Shown here one piece after another: positions 1 to 8,199 of a DNA stretch of 64,000 bases. A program made the translations under genes and the position numbers. The notes beneath the pieces are model-generated. The model was given only the letters and a program-made list of their open reading frames with translations. It did not search any database and had not been told where the DNA came from. Source of the stretch: Bdellovibrio sp. 22V (GTDB lineage Bacteria; Bdellovibrionota; Bdellovibrionia; Bdellovibrionales; Bdellovibrionaceae); NCBI RefSeq assembly GCF_030169785.1, contig NZ_CP125854.1, positions 496,001 to 560,000 of the forward strand. Reading direction: 5' to 3'. Each line of letters begins with the position of its first letter. Position 1 is the stretch's first letter.

Positions 1-20
1 TCAGCAATAAGAGCGATCAT
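1..20 (-). CDS. Start of a further operon gene (partial, cut by window edge)
   Basis: An ATG at 18-20 on the minus strand overlaps the TGA of the upstream mlaE-like gene in an ATGA arrangement, and six codons (MIALIA) stay open to the window edge. mlaE is itself joined to mlaF by the same kind of overlap, so a third translationally coupled gene is likely. In Mla operons this would often be the MlaD substrate-binding subunit, but six codons cannot show that. Confidence 0.3.
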
Positions 21-796
21 GAGCGATATCCCCGAATCATTTGCAGAATAATCTCACCCAAAAAGCTTGTGAGCCAATCCATCACCACAATACAAACCAT
101 TGTTGTGACGGCTGTGGCAACCACCGATCGACCCACGCCTTTTGCTCCGCCTGTCGTTGTATAACCGCGGAAAGTACAGACCGTCGCCAGAACCAAAGAG
201 AAAAAGAAGCATTTCACAAGTCCGCTAAGAACAGAGACAGGACTAACAATCGTCGGAACATGACGAAGATATTCTTCAAAGTTCACGCCCGCAAAAGCCT
301 GTCCCATAAGCATGCCGCCAAAGACAGACATAATCAGGCCGCCTCCTAACAGGAAGAAGCTTGAGATAATAATTCCGATAAATCGCGGGACAATAATTTC
401 CTGCATCGGATCTGCACCAAGACAGCGAACGGCATCAATTTGTTCTGTCACTCGCATCGTTCCAAGTTCAGCGGAGGTGAATGCTCCCACTTTTCCGCTG
501 AGCATAAAGGCAATTAAAAGAGGACCCACTTCGCGGAAGGTTCCGCTGGTTGCCAGTCCTCCCAAGTATCCGAGAGCTCCAAACTCTTTCATTTGCATCG
601 CAAACTGGACTGTCATAATAGCGCCGACAAAAAATCCAGCCATTGCTGTCGTGAAAAAACTGTCCGCTGTGACTTTCCAAATCTGCTCAAAAACTTCATG
701 GGTTTTCAGCTTCTTTTGAAAAAGTGTTCTTAGAATATTGCGAAGGAAAAGAAGTGTTCCGCCCACTTCGTCGAGAATGGAGATTACGAACGTCAT
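17..796 (-). CDS. mlaE: MlaE-family ABC transporter permease
   Basis: Inner-membrane permease of an Mla-type transporter, the family that moves phospholipids between inner and outer membrane. The 259-residue length matches the family. The conserved core is clear: a GPLLIAFMLSGKVGAF segment, then AELGTMRVTEQIDAVRCLG, then VPRFIG, which is the MlaE signature (PF02405). Several hydrophobic segments surround it, including one near the C-terminus. The ATG at 794-796 overlaps the stop of the ATPase gene (ATGA), so the two are translationally coupled. Another start codon overlaps its own stop at 17-20. The family call is firm. The transport direction and substrate are inferred from the family. Confidence 0.93.
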   Translation of the reverse strand: MTFVISILDEVGGTLLFLRNILRTLFQKKLKTHEVFEQIWKVTADSFFTTAMAGFFVGAIMTVQFAMQMKEFGALGYLGGLATSGTFREVGPLLIAFMLSGKVGAFTSAELGTMRVTEQIDAVRCLGADPMQEIIVPRFIGIIISSFFLLGGGLIMSVFGGMLMGQAFAGVNFEEYLRHVPTIVSPVSVLSGLVKCFFFSLVLATVCTFRGYTTTGGAKGVGRSVVATAVTTMVCIVVMDWLTSFLGEIILQMIRGYRS

Positions 797-1524
797 GCGC
801 TGAGAACCTCAGCTAAAAAGTCTTTCACAAGCGGGTGCGTGGATTTTTTTAATTCGTCAGGCGTGCCCAGAGCGACAATCTCGCCTTTGTCTAAAACGAC
901 AATTCGATCCGCAATAGACAGAGCGCAATTCATGTCATGACTAACCACCAACGAGGTGGTTTTGAGTTCACGGGAAAGATCAAGAATCAACTGATTCACC
1001 GCCGTTGTTGTGACCGGATCCAGTCCCGTCGTCGGCTCGTCGAAAAGCAAAACCCGGGGCTCAAGTGCGATGGTTCGTGCTAAGCTCACTCGTTTTTGCA
1101 TTCCATAAGAAATTTGGCCGGGCTTTTTATTCACGATCCCATGTAAATGCACGAGCTTCAGAGCCTTCATCACTTTGTCTTCAATCGTTTTTTCGTCCAA
1201 GCGATAGTGCCGGCGCAAACCGAAAGCAACGTTTTCAAATATCGTCAATGAATCAAACAAAGCGGGATGTTGAAACACCATTCCGCATTTTTTTCTGACG
1301 GGAAGATATTGTTCTTCGGAAAATTTGGAGACTTCTTCGTTGTCGATCCAAATTTCGCCTTCATCAGGAGTCATCAGACCTACGATATTTTTGAGAAGAA
1401 CCGATTTTCCTGTCCCGGATGTCCCCAAAATAAAAATGATCTCGCCCTCGCGGATTTTCAAATTCAATCCGTTAAGTACCGTCCTTGTACCGAATCTTTT
1501 TACGAGGTTTTTAAACTCAATCAC
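793..1524 (-). CDS. mlaF: MlaF-family ABC transporter ATP-binding protein
   Basis: ATPase partner of the MlaE-type permease encoded immediately downstream with a 4-nt overlap. The 243 residues carry a Walker A GTSGTGKS at 34-41, a signature region ISYGMQKR, a Walker B VLLFDEPTTGLDP and an H-loop SHDMN. The signature has tyrosine where LSGGQ-type motifs have glycine (SYGMQ rather than SGGMQ), which is unusual. It would energise lipid movement across the periplasm. A second, different MlaF-like ATPase lies at 2701-3456, so the organism probably has more than one such system. The gene follows a small DUF2784 gene by about 50 nt and may be co-transcribed with it. Confidence 0.92.
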   Translation of the reverse strand: MIEFKNLVKRFGTRTVLNGLNLKIREGEIIFILGTSGTGKSVLLKNIVGLMTPDEGEIWIDNEEVSKFSEEQYLPVRKKCGMVFQHPALFDSLTIFENVAFGLRRHYRLDEKTIEDKVMKALKLVHLHGIVNKKPGQISYGMQKRVSLARTIALEPRVLLFDEPTTGLDPVTTTAVNQLILDLSRELKTTSLVVSHDMNCALSIADRIVVLDKGEIVALGTPDELKKSTHPLVKDFLAEVLSA

Positions 1525-1577
1525 ATAGTCATGTTAGATGCCCGTAAGACAACGGGTCAATAGACAAATCCGAGTAT

Positions 1578-1964
1578 TTATCTGCGTGGAGGAATCCAAA
1601 TGTAGAGTTCCCAGATCAAAAGCGCCACCAAAAGATACTGAAGAGTAAAAATCCAAGGCGGAAATGAAAAGAACATGACTCGTGAAATCCATGTAGCAAT
1701 AAAACCTTGGGAATAGTCGGTCGCTGCCGGATCGCCTTTTCTTAAAGCCTCTTCCCACACCGTCAACGGGCACATCATTCCAATCAAGGATTCAAAAACC
1801 ACAATCAATATCATCGCGAAATGAATTCGCCGCAAGGTTCGGTTGCGTATCCAACTCCAGCCTCTTCGCGCTCCAATCACAATCAGCGGAATCGGCACGA
1901 CAACACCGAGAACATATAAAAAGTGCGCATAAAGAATGATATCCGCAAGGGTTGAAGTATCCAC
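1578..1964 (-). CDS. DUF2784 family membrane protein
   Basis: A 128-residue protein with about four hydrophobic segments: residues 8-30, the region around FAMILIVVFESLIG, VMFFSFPPWIF, and LQYLLVALLIWELY. The pattern, with CPLTVWE after the second or third helix, is that of the DUF2784 family, whose function is unknown. The start is GTG at 1962-1964. It lies about 50 nt upstream of the mlaF-like gene on the same strand and is divergent from the tetR gene, so the palindromic operator at 2118-2141 could also control it. That regulatory link is an inference. Confidence 0.8.
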   Translation of the reverse strand: MDTSTLADIILYAHFLYVLGVVVPIPLIVIGARRGWSWIRNRTLRRIHFAMILIVVFESLIGMMCPLTVWEEALRKGDPAATDYSQGFIATWISRVMFFSFPPWIFTLQYLLVALLIWELYIWIPPRR

Positions 1965-2117
1965 ATTTCCACATTCCGTTTCTTCATCTGCAAAAGCAAT
2001 CCCGCCGCCGTTTTTCAGAGGGGAATTGTGGAAAACTCTGTGTGTATTGTGGATAAGTGTGAGGCGGCAAAAATAAAAATGTTTTTTATCAAAAATAATT
2101 ATTGCGCGGCTTTTTTA

Positions 2118-2141
2118 TTTATGAACTAATTAGTTCATAAA
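2118..2141. promoter_or_regulatory. Perfect 24-bp palindrome, probable TetR operator
   Basis: A perfect inverted repeat centred between 2129 and 2130, with core ATGAACTAATTAGTTCAT and three further pairing bases on each side. It ends 10 nt before the TTG start of the tetR gene and lies in the gap between this gene and the divergent DUF2784 gene. TetR-family proteins normally bind such palindromes next to their own gene, so autoregulation is the simplest reading. Confidence 0.8.
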
Positions 2142-2151
2142 CGGAGTTGCA

Positions 2152-2685
2152 TTGGCGAGACCCAAAGATCACGCGCGACGCGAAGAAATTCTAAAATCGA
2201 TTCTGAAAGCGTATAGAAAACATCGCAGCTGGGATTTGTCTTTGAATGAAGTCGCCCGCCAGATCAATTCGACGACGCGACTTTTAGTGCACCATTTCGG
2301 TACGAAAGAAAAAATGATTGCCGAGTGCCGCAAGGCTTTGGCGACACAGCAGTTGGATTCTTTGCCTTTAACGGCGAAGAAAAATTGGAAGTCCCTGGTT
2401 TGCGATTATTGGTTGTTTCTAACGGAAAGACCTCTCATCGAAGAAAGACGCCTCTGTACTCTTGCAAGTCTGCAGTGGCCGGCGAAAGGAACTCTGACTG
2501 CGGATAAAACTCAGATCCTCACCACCCTCCGCGAACTTCTCCCCTCCCGGTTTAAGAAGTTCGCGGAGGAGCTTTTTATTTTTACAAACGGTTTGGATGT
2601 CTATGTTCTCTCGGGCGGAAACCCTGAAAAAGCATTGAAACGACTGCAAACGTATTTGCGCCGTCTTGAAGTTCACGCCGAATAA
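2152..2685 (+). CDS. TetR family transcriptional regulator
   Basis: A 177-residue protein with a TetR-type N-terminal helix-turn-helix: MARPKDHARREEILKSIL, then SLNEVARQINSTTRLLVHHF followed by GTKEKMI. The C-terminal ligand/dimer domain is not recognisable as a subfamily. The start is TTG at 2152, preceded by GGAG at 2143-2146 and by the palindromic operator at 2118-2141. It is divergent from the DUF2784-mlaF-mlaE genes and convergent with a second MlaF-like ATPase gene 15 nt away. The setting suggests control of membrane-lipid or efflux functions, but the target genes are an inference. A strong terminator-like hairpin lies inside the coding sequence (see 2526-2585). Confidence 0.88.
   Translation: MARPKDHARREEILKSILKAYRKHRSWDLSLNEVARQINSTTRLLVHHFGTKEKMIAECRKALATQQLDSLPLTAKKNWKSLVCDYWLFLTERPLIEERRLCTLASLQWPAKGTLTADKTQILTTLRELLPSRFKKFAEELFIFTNGLDVYVLSGGNPEKALKRLQTYLRRLEVHAE
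2526..2585 (+). terminator. Intrinsic-terminator-like hairpin inside the tetR coding sequence
   Basis: A perfect 15-bp stem (arms 2526-2540 and 2555-2569, 14-nt loop) is followed by GCTTTTTATTTTTAC. It has the full form of a rho-independent terminator but sits about 100-120 nt before the tetR stop codon. The reading frame runs through it without interruption. It may attenuate tetR mRNA. Confidence 0.55.
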
Positions 2686-2700
2686 TTCTTTTAAAATATT

Positions 2701-3456
2701 TTAAACGATCGCCGTCAGCGGACCCTCTAAAGATCCGCGAATGAATTGATGCACACGAGGGTCACTGTGATTCTTTGTTTGCTCCGGAGTTCCCGTAATC
2801 AAAAGACTCTGATCAATAACAACACCGATGCGATCCGCCATCTGAAAGGCGCGATTCATATCGTTGGTGATGGCAACCACTGTCGAGTTTTTTTCCTTCT
2901 TCAACTTTAGAATCAACTCGATGATTTTTTTCGATGTGATGGGATCCAAGCCTGCTGTCGGATCATCATAGAAAATAATCTCTGGATCTAGAGCCAGCGC
3001 TCTAGCAATACCGAGGCGCTTTTGCATCCCACCGCTGATTTCATCGGGGTACAAATCTCTCGCATGCGGAATCCCGACAGCACCCAAGAAGGACTCTGCT
3101 TTTTTTGTAATTTCCCATTCCGTGAGTTGCGTCGTTTCCCTCAGTGGAAAGCAGATGTTTTCAATACAGGTGAGCGAATCAAAAAGAGCGTTTTTCTGAA
3201 ACAAAATTCCCATTTTTTTAAGCAATGGCAGACGCTCTTTGGGGCTCAGCGTTAACCATTCCTTCTGTTCGATAAAAACTTTGCCATTCTGAGGAGTTAT
3301 CAAACCTGACATGGTCTTAAGCAGAGTCGTTTTTCCCTGTCCGCTCGGCCCCACGATCACGAAACACTCGCCGGCCGCGATTTCGAGATTGATTCCTTTT
3401 AACACCTCGTAGGAGTCAAAAGTGACCGTGATGTCTTTCAAGCTGATCATACTCAT
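2701..3456 (-). CDS. MlaF-like ABC transporter ATP-binding protein (stand-alone)
   Basis: A 251-residue ATPase of the Mla/Ttg2A group with Walker A GPSGQGKT, signature ISGGMQKR and Walker B IIFYDDPTAGLDP. The catalytic glutamate after the Walker B aspartate is replaced by aspartate (DDPT instead of DEPT), which in other ABC ATPases lowers hydrolysis. No permease gene adjoins it: the downstream neighbour is the convergent tetR gene and the upstream neighbour is mdh on the other strand. It may serve a permease encoded elsewhere or the mlaE product. ATG at 3456 or 3450 could be the start. No strong ribosome binding site is visible for either. Confidence 0.88.
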   Translation of the reverse strand: MSMISLKDITVTFDSYEVLKGINLEIAAGECFVIVGPSGQGKTTLLKTMSGLITPQNGKVFIEQKEWLTLSPKERLPLLKKMGILFQKNALFDSLTCIENICFPLRETTQLTEWEITKKAESFLGAVGIPHARDLYPDEISGGMQKRLGIARALALDPEIIFYDDPTAGLDPITSKKIIELILKLKKEKNSTVVAITNDMNRAFQMADRIGVVIDQSLLITGTPEQTKNHSDPRVHQFIRGSLEGPLTAIV

Positions 3457-3595
3457 GGGCCGTCCAGTTTCTTGCGCCGATGTCCTCTGCGCCTAGCGGT
3501 AAATCTTGTCTCTATATACGATTTGATATTGAATGTGTCATCGAACGCAAGTTTTAAATTTTTCCATTCGTTTTGAAGCCTTATAGGAGATTAAC

Positions 3596-4540
3596 ATGGC
3601 TCACAAAAGAAATAAAATTGCCGTTATCGGCGCGGGATTCGTAGGTTCAACAACTGCTCACTGGGCAGCACAAAAAGAACTTGGCGATGTTGTAGTTTTG
3701 GATATCAACGAAGGTGCAGCCATCGGTAAAGCGTTGGATCTAGCTCAAGCTGGTCCGATCGAAATGTTTGATTCAAAAATCAAAGGAACAAACAAGTACG
3801 AAGACATCGCGGATTCTGATGTTGTTATCATCACTGCAGGTATGCCACGTAAACCAGGCATGAGCCGCGATGAGCTTGTTGGCATCAATGCAAAAATCGT
3901 TAAAGACGTTTGTGAAGGCGTTAAAAAATACGCTCCAAATTCTTTCGTCATCGTTGTTTGTAATCCAATGGACGTCATGGCTGTTTACGCAAAACAAATC
4001 TTGGGCTTCCCGCGTGAGCGCGTTCTTGGTATGGGCGGTTGCTTGGATTCAGCTCGTTTCCGTGAATTCATCGCTGAAGAGTTGAATGTTTCTGTTAAAG
4101 ACGTCACTGGTATCGTTATCGGTAACCACGGTGATGCGATGATGCCTCTTGTTCGTCACGCTTCCGTTTCTGGTATTCCTCTTACAGAGCTTCTTCCTGC
4201 TGACAAAATCGCGGCGATCGTGGCTCGTACAAAACAAGCGGGTGCTGAAATCGGCGGCCACTTGAAAACAGGTTCTGCTTACTACGCTCCTTCTCGCGGC
4301 GCAGTTGAAATGGCGGAAGCCATCTTGAAAGACCAAAAACGCGTTCTTCCAGTAGCTGTTGAGCTGACTGGTGAGTTCGGCGTAAATGAAGGTTTGATGG
4401 TGGGTGTTCTTGCTACTATCGGCGGCAAAGGTCTTGAGAAAATTCACAAGTTCGAAATGAACCCTGCTGAACAAGAAGAATTCAAAAAATCAGTAGATGC
4501 AGTTCGCGCACTTGTTTCTGCTCTTAAAAACGTTCAATAA
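3596..4540 (+). CDS. mdh: Malate dehydrogenase
   Basis: Interconverts malate and oxaloacetate with NAD in the TCA cycle. The 314-residue length and motifs fit the LDH-like malate dehydrogenases: the dinucleotide motif [12 protein letters not shown] near the N-terminus, the substrate loop [21 protein letters not shown], and the catalytic histidine in [17 protein letters not shown] precedes the ATG by about 6 nt. It is the first gene of an mdh-sucC-sucD operon, 11 nt ahead of sucC, so three consecutive TCA-cycle functions are co-expressed. Confidence 0.97.
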   Translation: MAHKRNKIAVIGAGFVGSTTAHWAAQKELGDVVVLDINEGAAIGKALDLAQAGPIEMFDSKIKGTNKYEDIADSDVVIITAGMPRKPGMSRDELVGINAKIVKDVCEGVKKYAPNSFVIVVCNPMDVMAVYAKQILGFPRERVLGMGGCLDSARFREFIAEELNVSVKDVTGIVIGNHGDAMMPLVRHASVSGIPLTELLPADKIAAIVARTKQAGAEIGGHLKTGSAYYAPSRGAVEMAEAILKDQKRVLPVAVELTGEFGVNEGLMVGVLATIGGKGLEKIHKFEMNPAEQEEFKKSVDAVRALVSALKNVQ

Positions 4541-4551
4541 TCGGAGTTAAA

Positions 4552-5718
4552 ATGAATATTCATGAGTATCAGGCCAAAGAGATTCTCAGAAAATTTGGCG
4601 TAGCGACTTTAAAAGGTAAAGTCGCTCACTCACCTGAAGAAGCAGTAGCTGCTGCGAAAGAAATCGGCGGAAATATTTGGGTTGTAAAGGCTCAAATCCA
4701 CGCCGGTGGCCGCGGTAAAGGCGGCGGTGTTAAGATCGCAAAGACTTTGCAAGAAGTTGAAGATCTAACAAAGAAAATGATCGGCATGACTTTGGTGACT
4801 CACCAAACAGGCCCTGAAGGTAAAGTTGTTCAGAAAGTTTTCATCGAGCAAGGTTGCAATATCGCGAAAGAATACTACGTTGCTTGCTTGATCGACCGTG
4901 CCACTGGCAGAGCGGCAATGATGGCTTCCTCTGAAGGTGGTATGGACATCGAGGAAGTGGCTGAGCACAATCCAGACGCGATTAAAAAAGTCGACATCGA
5001 CCCGACAATCGGTTTGGCTCCTTTCCAAGCTCGTCAATTGGCATTTGAAATCGGCATGGCTCCTGAAATCGTGAACAAAGCTGTGAAGTTCTTCCAAGGT
5101 CTTTACAACGCGTTCGTGACAACAGATTGCTCTATCGCGGAGATCAACCCGCTTGTTGTAACTAAAGAAGGCGACGTTCTTTGCTTGGATGCGAAAATGA
5201 ACTTCGACTCCAACGCTCTTTACCGTCACCAAGACATCGTTGAAATGCGCGATTTGAACGAAGAAGAACCTTCTGAAATCGAAGCTTCTAAATTCGACCT
5301 CGCGTTCATCAAGCTTGATGGTAACATCGGCTGTCTCGTGAATGGTGCGGGTCTTGCGATGGCGACTCTTGACATCATTAAACTTCATGGCGCTTCTCCT
5401 GCGAACTTCTTGGACGTCGGCGGCGGCGCGAATAAAGAAAAAGTAACAGCTGCTTTCAAAATCATCCTTAAAGATCCAAACGTAAAAGGGATCTTGGTGA
5501 ACATCTTCGGTGGTATCATGAAATGTGACATCATCGCTGAAGGTGTGGTTGCGGCTTCTCGCGAATTGGGTCTGAAAGTTCCACTTGTTTGCCGCCTTGA
5601 AGGTACAAACGTAGAACTTGGTAAGAAAATCTTGAAGGAAAGTGGTTTGGATATCACTCCTGCGGATGACCTCACAGATGCTGCGAAGAAAATCGTAGCG
5701 GCAGTTAAAGGAAAATAA
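4552..5718 (+). CDS. sucC: Succinyl-CoA synthetase beta subunit
   Basis: Beta subunit of ADP/GDP-forming succinate-CoA ligase, which makes a nucleoside triphosphate from succinyl-CoA. The 388 residues match the family. The N-terminal ATP-grasp domain starts [17 protein letters not shown] and has the glycine-rich [13 protein letters not shown]. The C-terminal ligase domain contains [12 protein letters not shown] and [16 protein letters not shown]. The gene lies between mdh and sucD with gaps of 11 and 2 nt, a tight operon. Confidence 0.97.
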   Translation: MNIHEYQAKEILRKFGVATLKGKVAHSPEEAVAAAKEIGGNIWVVKAQIHAGGRGKGGGVKIAKTLQEVEDLTKKMIGMTLVTHQTGPEGKVVQKVFIEQGCNIAKEYYVACLIDRATGRAAMMASSEGGMDIEEVAEHNPDAIKKVDIDPTIGLAPFQARQLAFEIGMAPEIVNKAVKFFQGLYNAFVTTDCSIAEINPLVVTKEGDVLCLDAKMNFDSNALYRHQDIVEMRDLNEEEPSEIEASKFDLAFIKLDGNIGCLVNGAGLAMATLDIIKLHGASPANFLDVGGGANKEKVTAAFKIILKDPNVKGILVNIFGGIMKCDIIAEGVVAASRELGLKVPLVCRLEGTNVELGKKILKESGLDITPADDLTDAAKKIVAAVKGK

Positions 5719-5720
5719 CG

Positions 5721-6590
5721 ATGGCTATTCTTATTAACAAAGACACAAAAGTTATCTGCCAAGGTTTCACTGGCGCTCAAGGTACTTTCCACTCTGAGCA
5801 AGCGATTGCTTACGGAACTAAAATGGTCGGTGGCGTGACTCCAGGTAAAGGTGGCACGACTCACATCGGTCTTCCGGTATTCAACACGGTTCACGATGCG
5901 AAAGAAAAAACAGGCTGTAACGCTTCTGTTATTTTCGTTCCGCCTCCATTCGCAGCGGACTCTATCATGGAAGCTGTCGATGCTGAGTTGGACCTAGTGA
6001 TCTGTATCACTGAAGGCATCCCTGTTCTAGACATGGTGAAAGTGAAAAAATTCATGCAAGGTAAGAAGACTCGCTTGGTGGGTCCGAACTGCCCTGGCGT
6101 GATCACTCCGGGTGAATGTAAGATCGGTATCATGCCTGGTCACATTCACAAACCAGGTCGTATCGGCGTTCTTTCTCGCTCTGGCACATTGACATACGAA
6201 GCTGTCGGTCAGTTGACGGCATTGGGCTTGGGTCAATCTACTTGCGTAGGTATCGGCGGTGACCCAGTGAATGGAACAAACTTTATCGACGTTCTTGAAA
6301 TGTACAACAAAGACAAAGACACCGACGCCGTGATCATGATCGGTGAAATCGGTGGTTCTGCTGAAGAAGAAGCGGCAGAGTACATCAAGCGCGAATTCAA
6401 AAAGCCAGTAACAGCGTTCATCGCGGGTGCAGCAGCTCCTAAAGGTAAACGTATGGGTCACGCCGGCGCGATCATCAGCGGCGGCAAAGGCACAGCAGAA
6501 GCGAAGTTCGAAGCTTTGTTGTCTGCAGGCTGTAAGATTTCTCGCTCCCCAGCAGAAATGGGCATCACGCTGAAATCTATGTTGAAGTAA
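5721..6590 (+). CDS. sucD: Succinyl-CoA synthetase alpha subunit
   Basis: Alpha subunit partner of SucC. It binds CoA and carries the phosphorylated histidine. The 289 residues show the N-terminal CoA-binding fold ([25 protein letters not shown]), the ligase motif [18 protein letters not shown], and the phosphohistidine region [17 protein letters not shown] about 40 residues before the end. It starts 2 nt after the sucC stop and is followed by an intrinsic terminator at 6622-6653, which marks the operon end. Confidence 0.97.
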   Translation: MAILINKDTKVICQGFTGAQGTFHSEQAIAYGTKMVGGVTPGKGGTTHIGLPVFNTVHDAKEKTGCNASVIFVPPPFAADSIMEAVDAELDLVICITEGIPVLDMVKVKKFMQGKKTRLVGPNCPGVITPGECKIGIMPGHIHKPGRIGVLSRSGTLTYEAVGQLTALGLGQSTCVGIGGDPVNGTNFIDVLEMYNKDKDTDAVIMIGEIGGSAEEEAAEYIKREFKKPVTAFIAGAAAPKGKRMGHAGAIISGGKGTAEAKFEALLSAGCKISRSPAEMGITLKSMLK

Positions 6591-6621
6591 TCCTTCGACG
6601 GATAAAATCGTTTAGATTTGC

Positions 6622-6653
6622 AACCCACGGTGGAAACATCGTGGGTTTTTTCT
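6622..6653 (+). terminator. Intrinsic terminator after sucD
   Basis: AACCCACG (6622-6629) pairs perfectly with CGTGGGTT (6640-6647) across a 10-nt loop, and a run of T follows. It lies 31 nt after the sucD stop. Confidence 0.85.
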
Positions 6654-6715
6654 ATCTCGAAACTTCAGTTAGGTCGCCATTCTGAAATTTTACCCCAAGA
6701 CGACCCATCACATAA

Positions 6716-6859
6716 TTCATTTTAATCTCGTCTCGCATTCATGCTCATGAGCTAGGTCATCTTACTGGCACAAGAGACAACGGGCGAATGAACAATGTGA
6801 ACGGATATGAAAATCCAATTATGACTCCCATTGATGGGCTAATCCGTACATCATATTAG
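6716..6859 (+). pseudogene. Remnant of a metallopeptidase toxin tip (HExxH, M91/NleD-like)
   Basis: This frame, closed by an in-frame stop just upstream (6713-6715), reads through HELGHLTGTRDNGRMNN and then YENPIMTPIDGLIRTSY before a stop at 6857-6859. HELGH is a zinc-protease motif. The spacing to ENPI...R.SY at the C-terminus resembles M91 (NleD-type) peptidase domains found at the tips of Rhs and related polymorphic toxins. Only about 47 codons survive, with no start codon or toxin body, so it is a decayed end. The gene immediately downstream (6875) starts 15 nt later with a good ribosome binding site and may be its immunity gene. The family assignment rests on motif memory only. Confidence 0.5.
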
Positions 6860-7356
6860 AGAGGAGAAACTTATATGAAAATTGTTAAGACCTTGGTGAT
6901 GGGATTTCTCTTATTCTTGCCAGGAGTAATTTGGGCTTGTTTTGCGCCCAAGCCTGAGCAAGTTGCGGACCCAGTAGTTCTCATTAAAAGGACAAATAAT
7001 ATTTATTTGGCAGAAGCTCTGGGGAGCTTAGATGGAAAAGTTGATTTCAAGGTTATTGAAAGAATAAAAGGGAAAAAGAGGGAGAAGTTTCAAGTTCCCG
7101 CCCTGATAACAGAAGAAACCGGAACGGATTTCAAGGCCCATACACTTGAAAGCTTCTGGTCGAAATCAGGAGGACGAGGGCAGATAGAGCCAAGCTGTGA
7201 AATTGTTCCTAACTTCCAAAAAGGAAAGAAGTATCTTGTTTTCTTAGATAAGCCTTATCATCTAAAAAGTTTCGAGCTAATTGAAACTGATGGGGACGTA
7301 TGGCTCAAGAAAGTACGGGAAAAGGCTAAGCCGAAATAGATTGATGGGCTTATTCG
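6830..7356. repeat. Near-identical 18-bp direct repeats flanking a small gene
   Basis: The 18-mers at 6830-6847 and 7339-7356 differ at two positions (consensus ATTGATGGGCTWATYCGT). The first copy is coding in the toxin remnant (IDGLIR). The second directly follows the stop of the 6875-7339 gene and would encode IDGLIRGQTV then stop. They bracket the putative immunity gene, as expected if cassettes were exchanged by recombination between toxin 3' ends. Confidence 0.6.
6875..7339 (+). CDS. Hypothetical exported protein, possible immunity protein
   Basis: A 154-residue protein not recognised as a known family. Residues 1-21 form a signal peptide or membrane anchor, ending in IWACFAPK. The cysteine there could be a weak lipobox but is not canonical. 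The mature part is lysine-rich with two further features, VIERIKGKKREKF and the C-terminal KKVREKAKPK. GAGAGGAGA precedes the ATG at good spacing. It lies just downstream of a metallopeptidase toxin remnant and between two direct repeats, the usual place of an immunity gene in a polymorphic-toxin cassette. An exported location would suit neutralising a periplasmic or incoming toxin. This role is inferred. Confidence 0.65.
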   Translation: MKIVKTLVMGFLLFLPGVIWACFAPKPEQVADPVVLIKRTNNIYLAEALGSLDGKVDFKVIERIKGKKREKFQVPALITEETGTDFKAHTLESFWSKSGGRGQIEPSCEIVPNFQKGKKYLVFLDKPYHLKSFELIETDGDVWLKKVREKAKPK

Positions 7357-7436
7357 TGGCCAAACCGTGTGACCTGCACCCCTTAACTTAGCTCACCCTA
7401 TAAGGTATATTGTGGTGGTATGAACATCGGGGTCAG

Positions 7437-7691
7437 TCAATATCTCTCGATAAAGTCACTGATTTGCTCTGCTGGTGCTGGCGGTACAATCGAACCAACA
7501 CGACCGACTTCTCCTGGAGTTTGCCAGTTTTGGCGAAACCAATAAAGACCCGTTGGATCAATCAGGTTGATTGGATCATTGGCAACATACCCGTACAGAT
7601 TCGTATCCCCGCCTTCAAACAAGATCGGGTCCTTGCTTGTCCACCGACCAACCCGTCCAAATTTTCCAGATTTTCTGGATTTTGTTGGCAC
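7437..7691 (-). pseudogene. Displaced Rhs core-tip fragment
   Basis: An 84-codon fragment reads [16 protein letters not shown], then [19 protein letters not shown], the conserved end of the RHS repeat-associated core, followed by only 35 residues of variable tip. There is no Rhs body upstream. The start of the frame is arbitrary, because the upstream sequence belongs to the end of the 7695-8198 gene. The core part repeats that of the gene at 8200-8964 at DNA level (30 identical bases at 7599-7628 and 8605-8634). This is the classic layout of an orphan tip left by homologous recombination at the core. The tip looks cut short, so no toxin activity is proposed. Confidence 0.7.
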
Positions 7692-7694
7692 GAT

Positions 7695-8198
7695 TTAGGC
7701 ACGCTCCGGTCTTACCTTCTTCAAAAGAAGCATGAGGACTTTGTATAAGATGAATACAATCAGGACATATGTCAAAAGCACGCTGATAGTTCTTATTAAA
7801 TAATTGGGGTCAGATTCGATCGTTTGCTTGCCTTCGATAAGTTGATTATCTTCGACAGTGACAGTGTCTTTAAAATCCGAGCCAGCAGTGACATAGCCGA
7901 ACTCAGCATTCAAGAGCTTGTCGCCAGTTAGGCGAGCTTGAATGGAGTAATGGCAGTCGCCTAATACATTGAATTTAAGTGACGCCGTCTTGCCTGGATC
8001 TACGGGGCCAATCGTCTGAAGATCGGAGCATAATCGAACATCAATCGATTCAACTTGTAGGCTCGATCTATTTTCAAAGGCAATCTCTGCGGTATTCGGG
8101 TTAACAAATAGCCCGAAAATCTTCGCGTTAATTGGTACGGCAATAACGATACTAACCACGCCTATTGCCAACCTAGGAATAATTCTTTTTAGCGTCAC
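7695..8198 (-). CDS. Membrane protein, probable immunity protein of the adjacent Rhs toxin
   Basis: A 167-residue protein with an N-terminal hydrophobic segment (residues 6-30), a central extracytoplasmic beta-rich stretch with two cysteines (RLCSDLQ, GDCHYS), a C-terminal helix LIRTISVLLTYVLIVFILY and a basic tail. The start is GTG (8196-8198), read from GGAGG 8 nt upstream that lies inside the end of the toxin gene. The toxin stop at 8200-8202 is 1 nt away, so the two are coupled. Position directly behind a toxin tip and no known family are typical of immunity genes. The function is inferred from position only. Confidence 0.75.
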   Translation of the reverse strand: MTLKRIIPRLAIGVVSIVIAVPINAKIFGLFVNPNTAEIAFENRSSLQVESIDVRLCSDLQTIGPVDPGKTASLKFNVLGDCHYSIQARLTGDKLLNAEFGYVTAGSDFKDTVTVEDNQLIEGKQTIESDPNYLIRTISVLLTYVLIVFILYKVLMLLLKKVRPERA

Positions 8199-8199
8199 T

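Noticed and set aside
2690-2705. AT-only 16-bp palindrome between tetR and the convergent ATPase gene
   Set aside because: It is TTTAAAATATTTTAAA, of low complexity, and overlaps the stop codon; chance is likely and no function is supported.
4049-5388. Long minus-strand frames opposite mdh and sucC
   Set aside because: Antisense of highly biased coding sequence; no motifs or start context.
7410-7748. Plus-strand frame over the Rhs tip fragment
   Set aside because: It is antisense to the RHS core motif on the minus strand.
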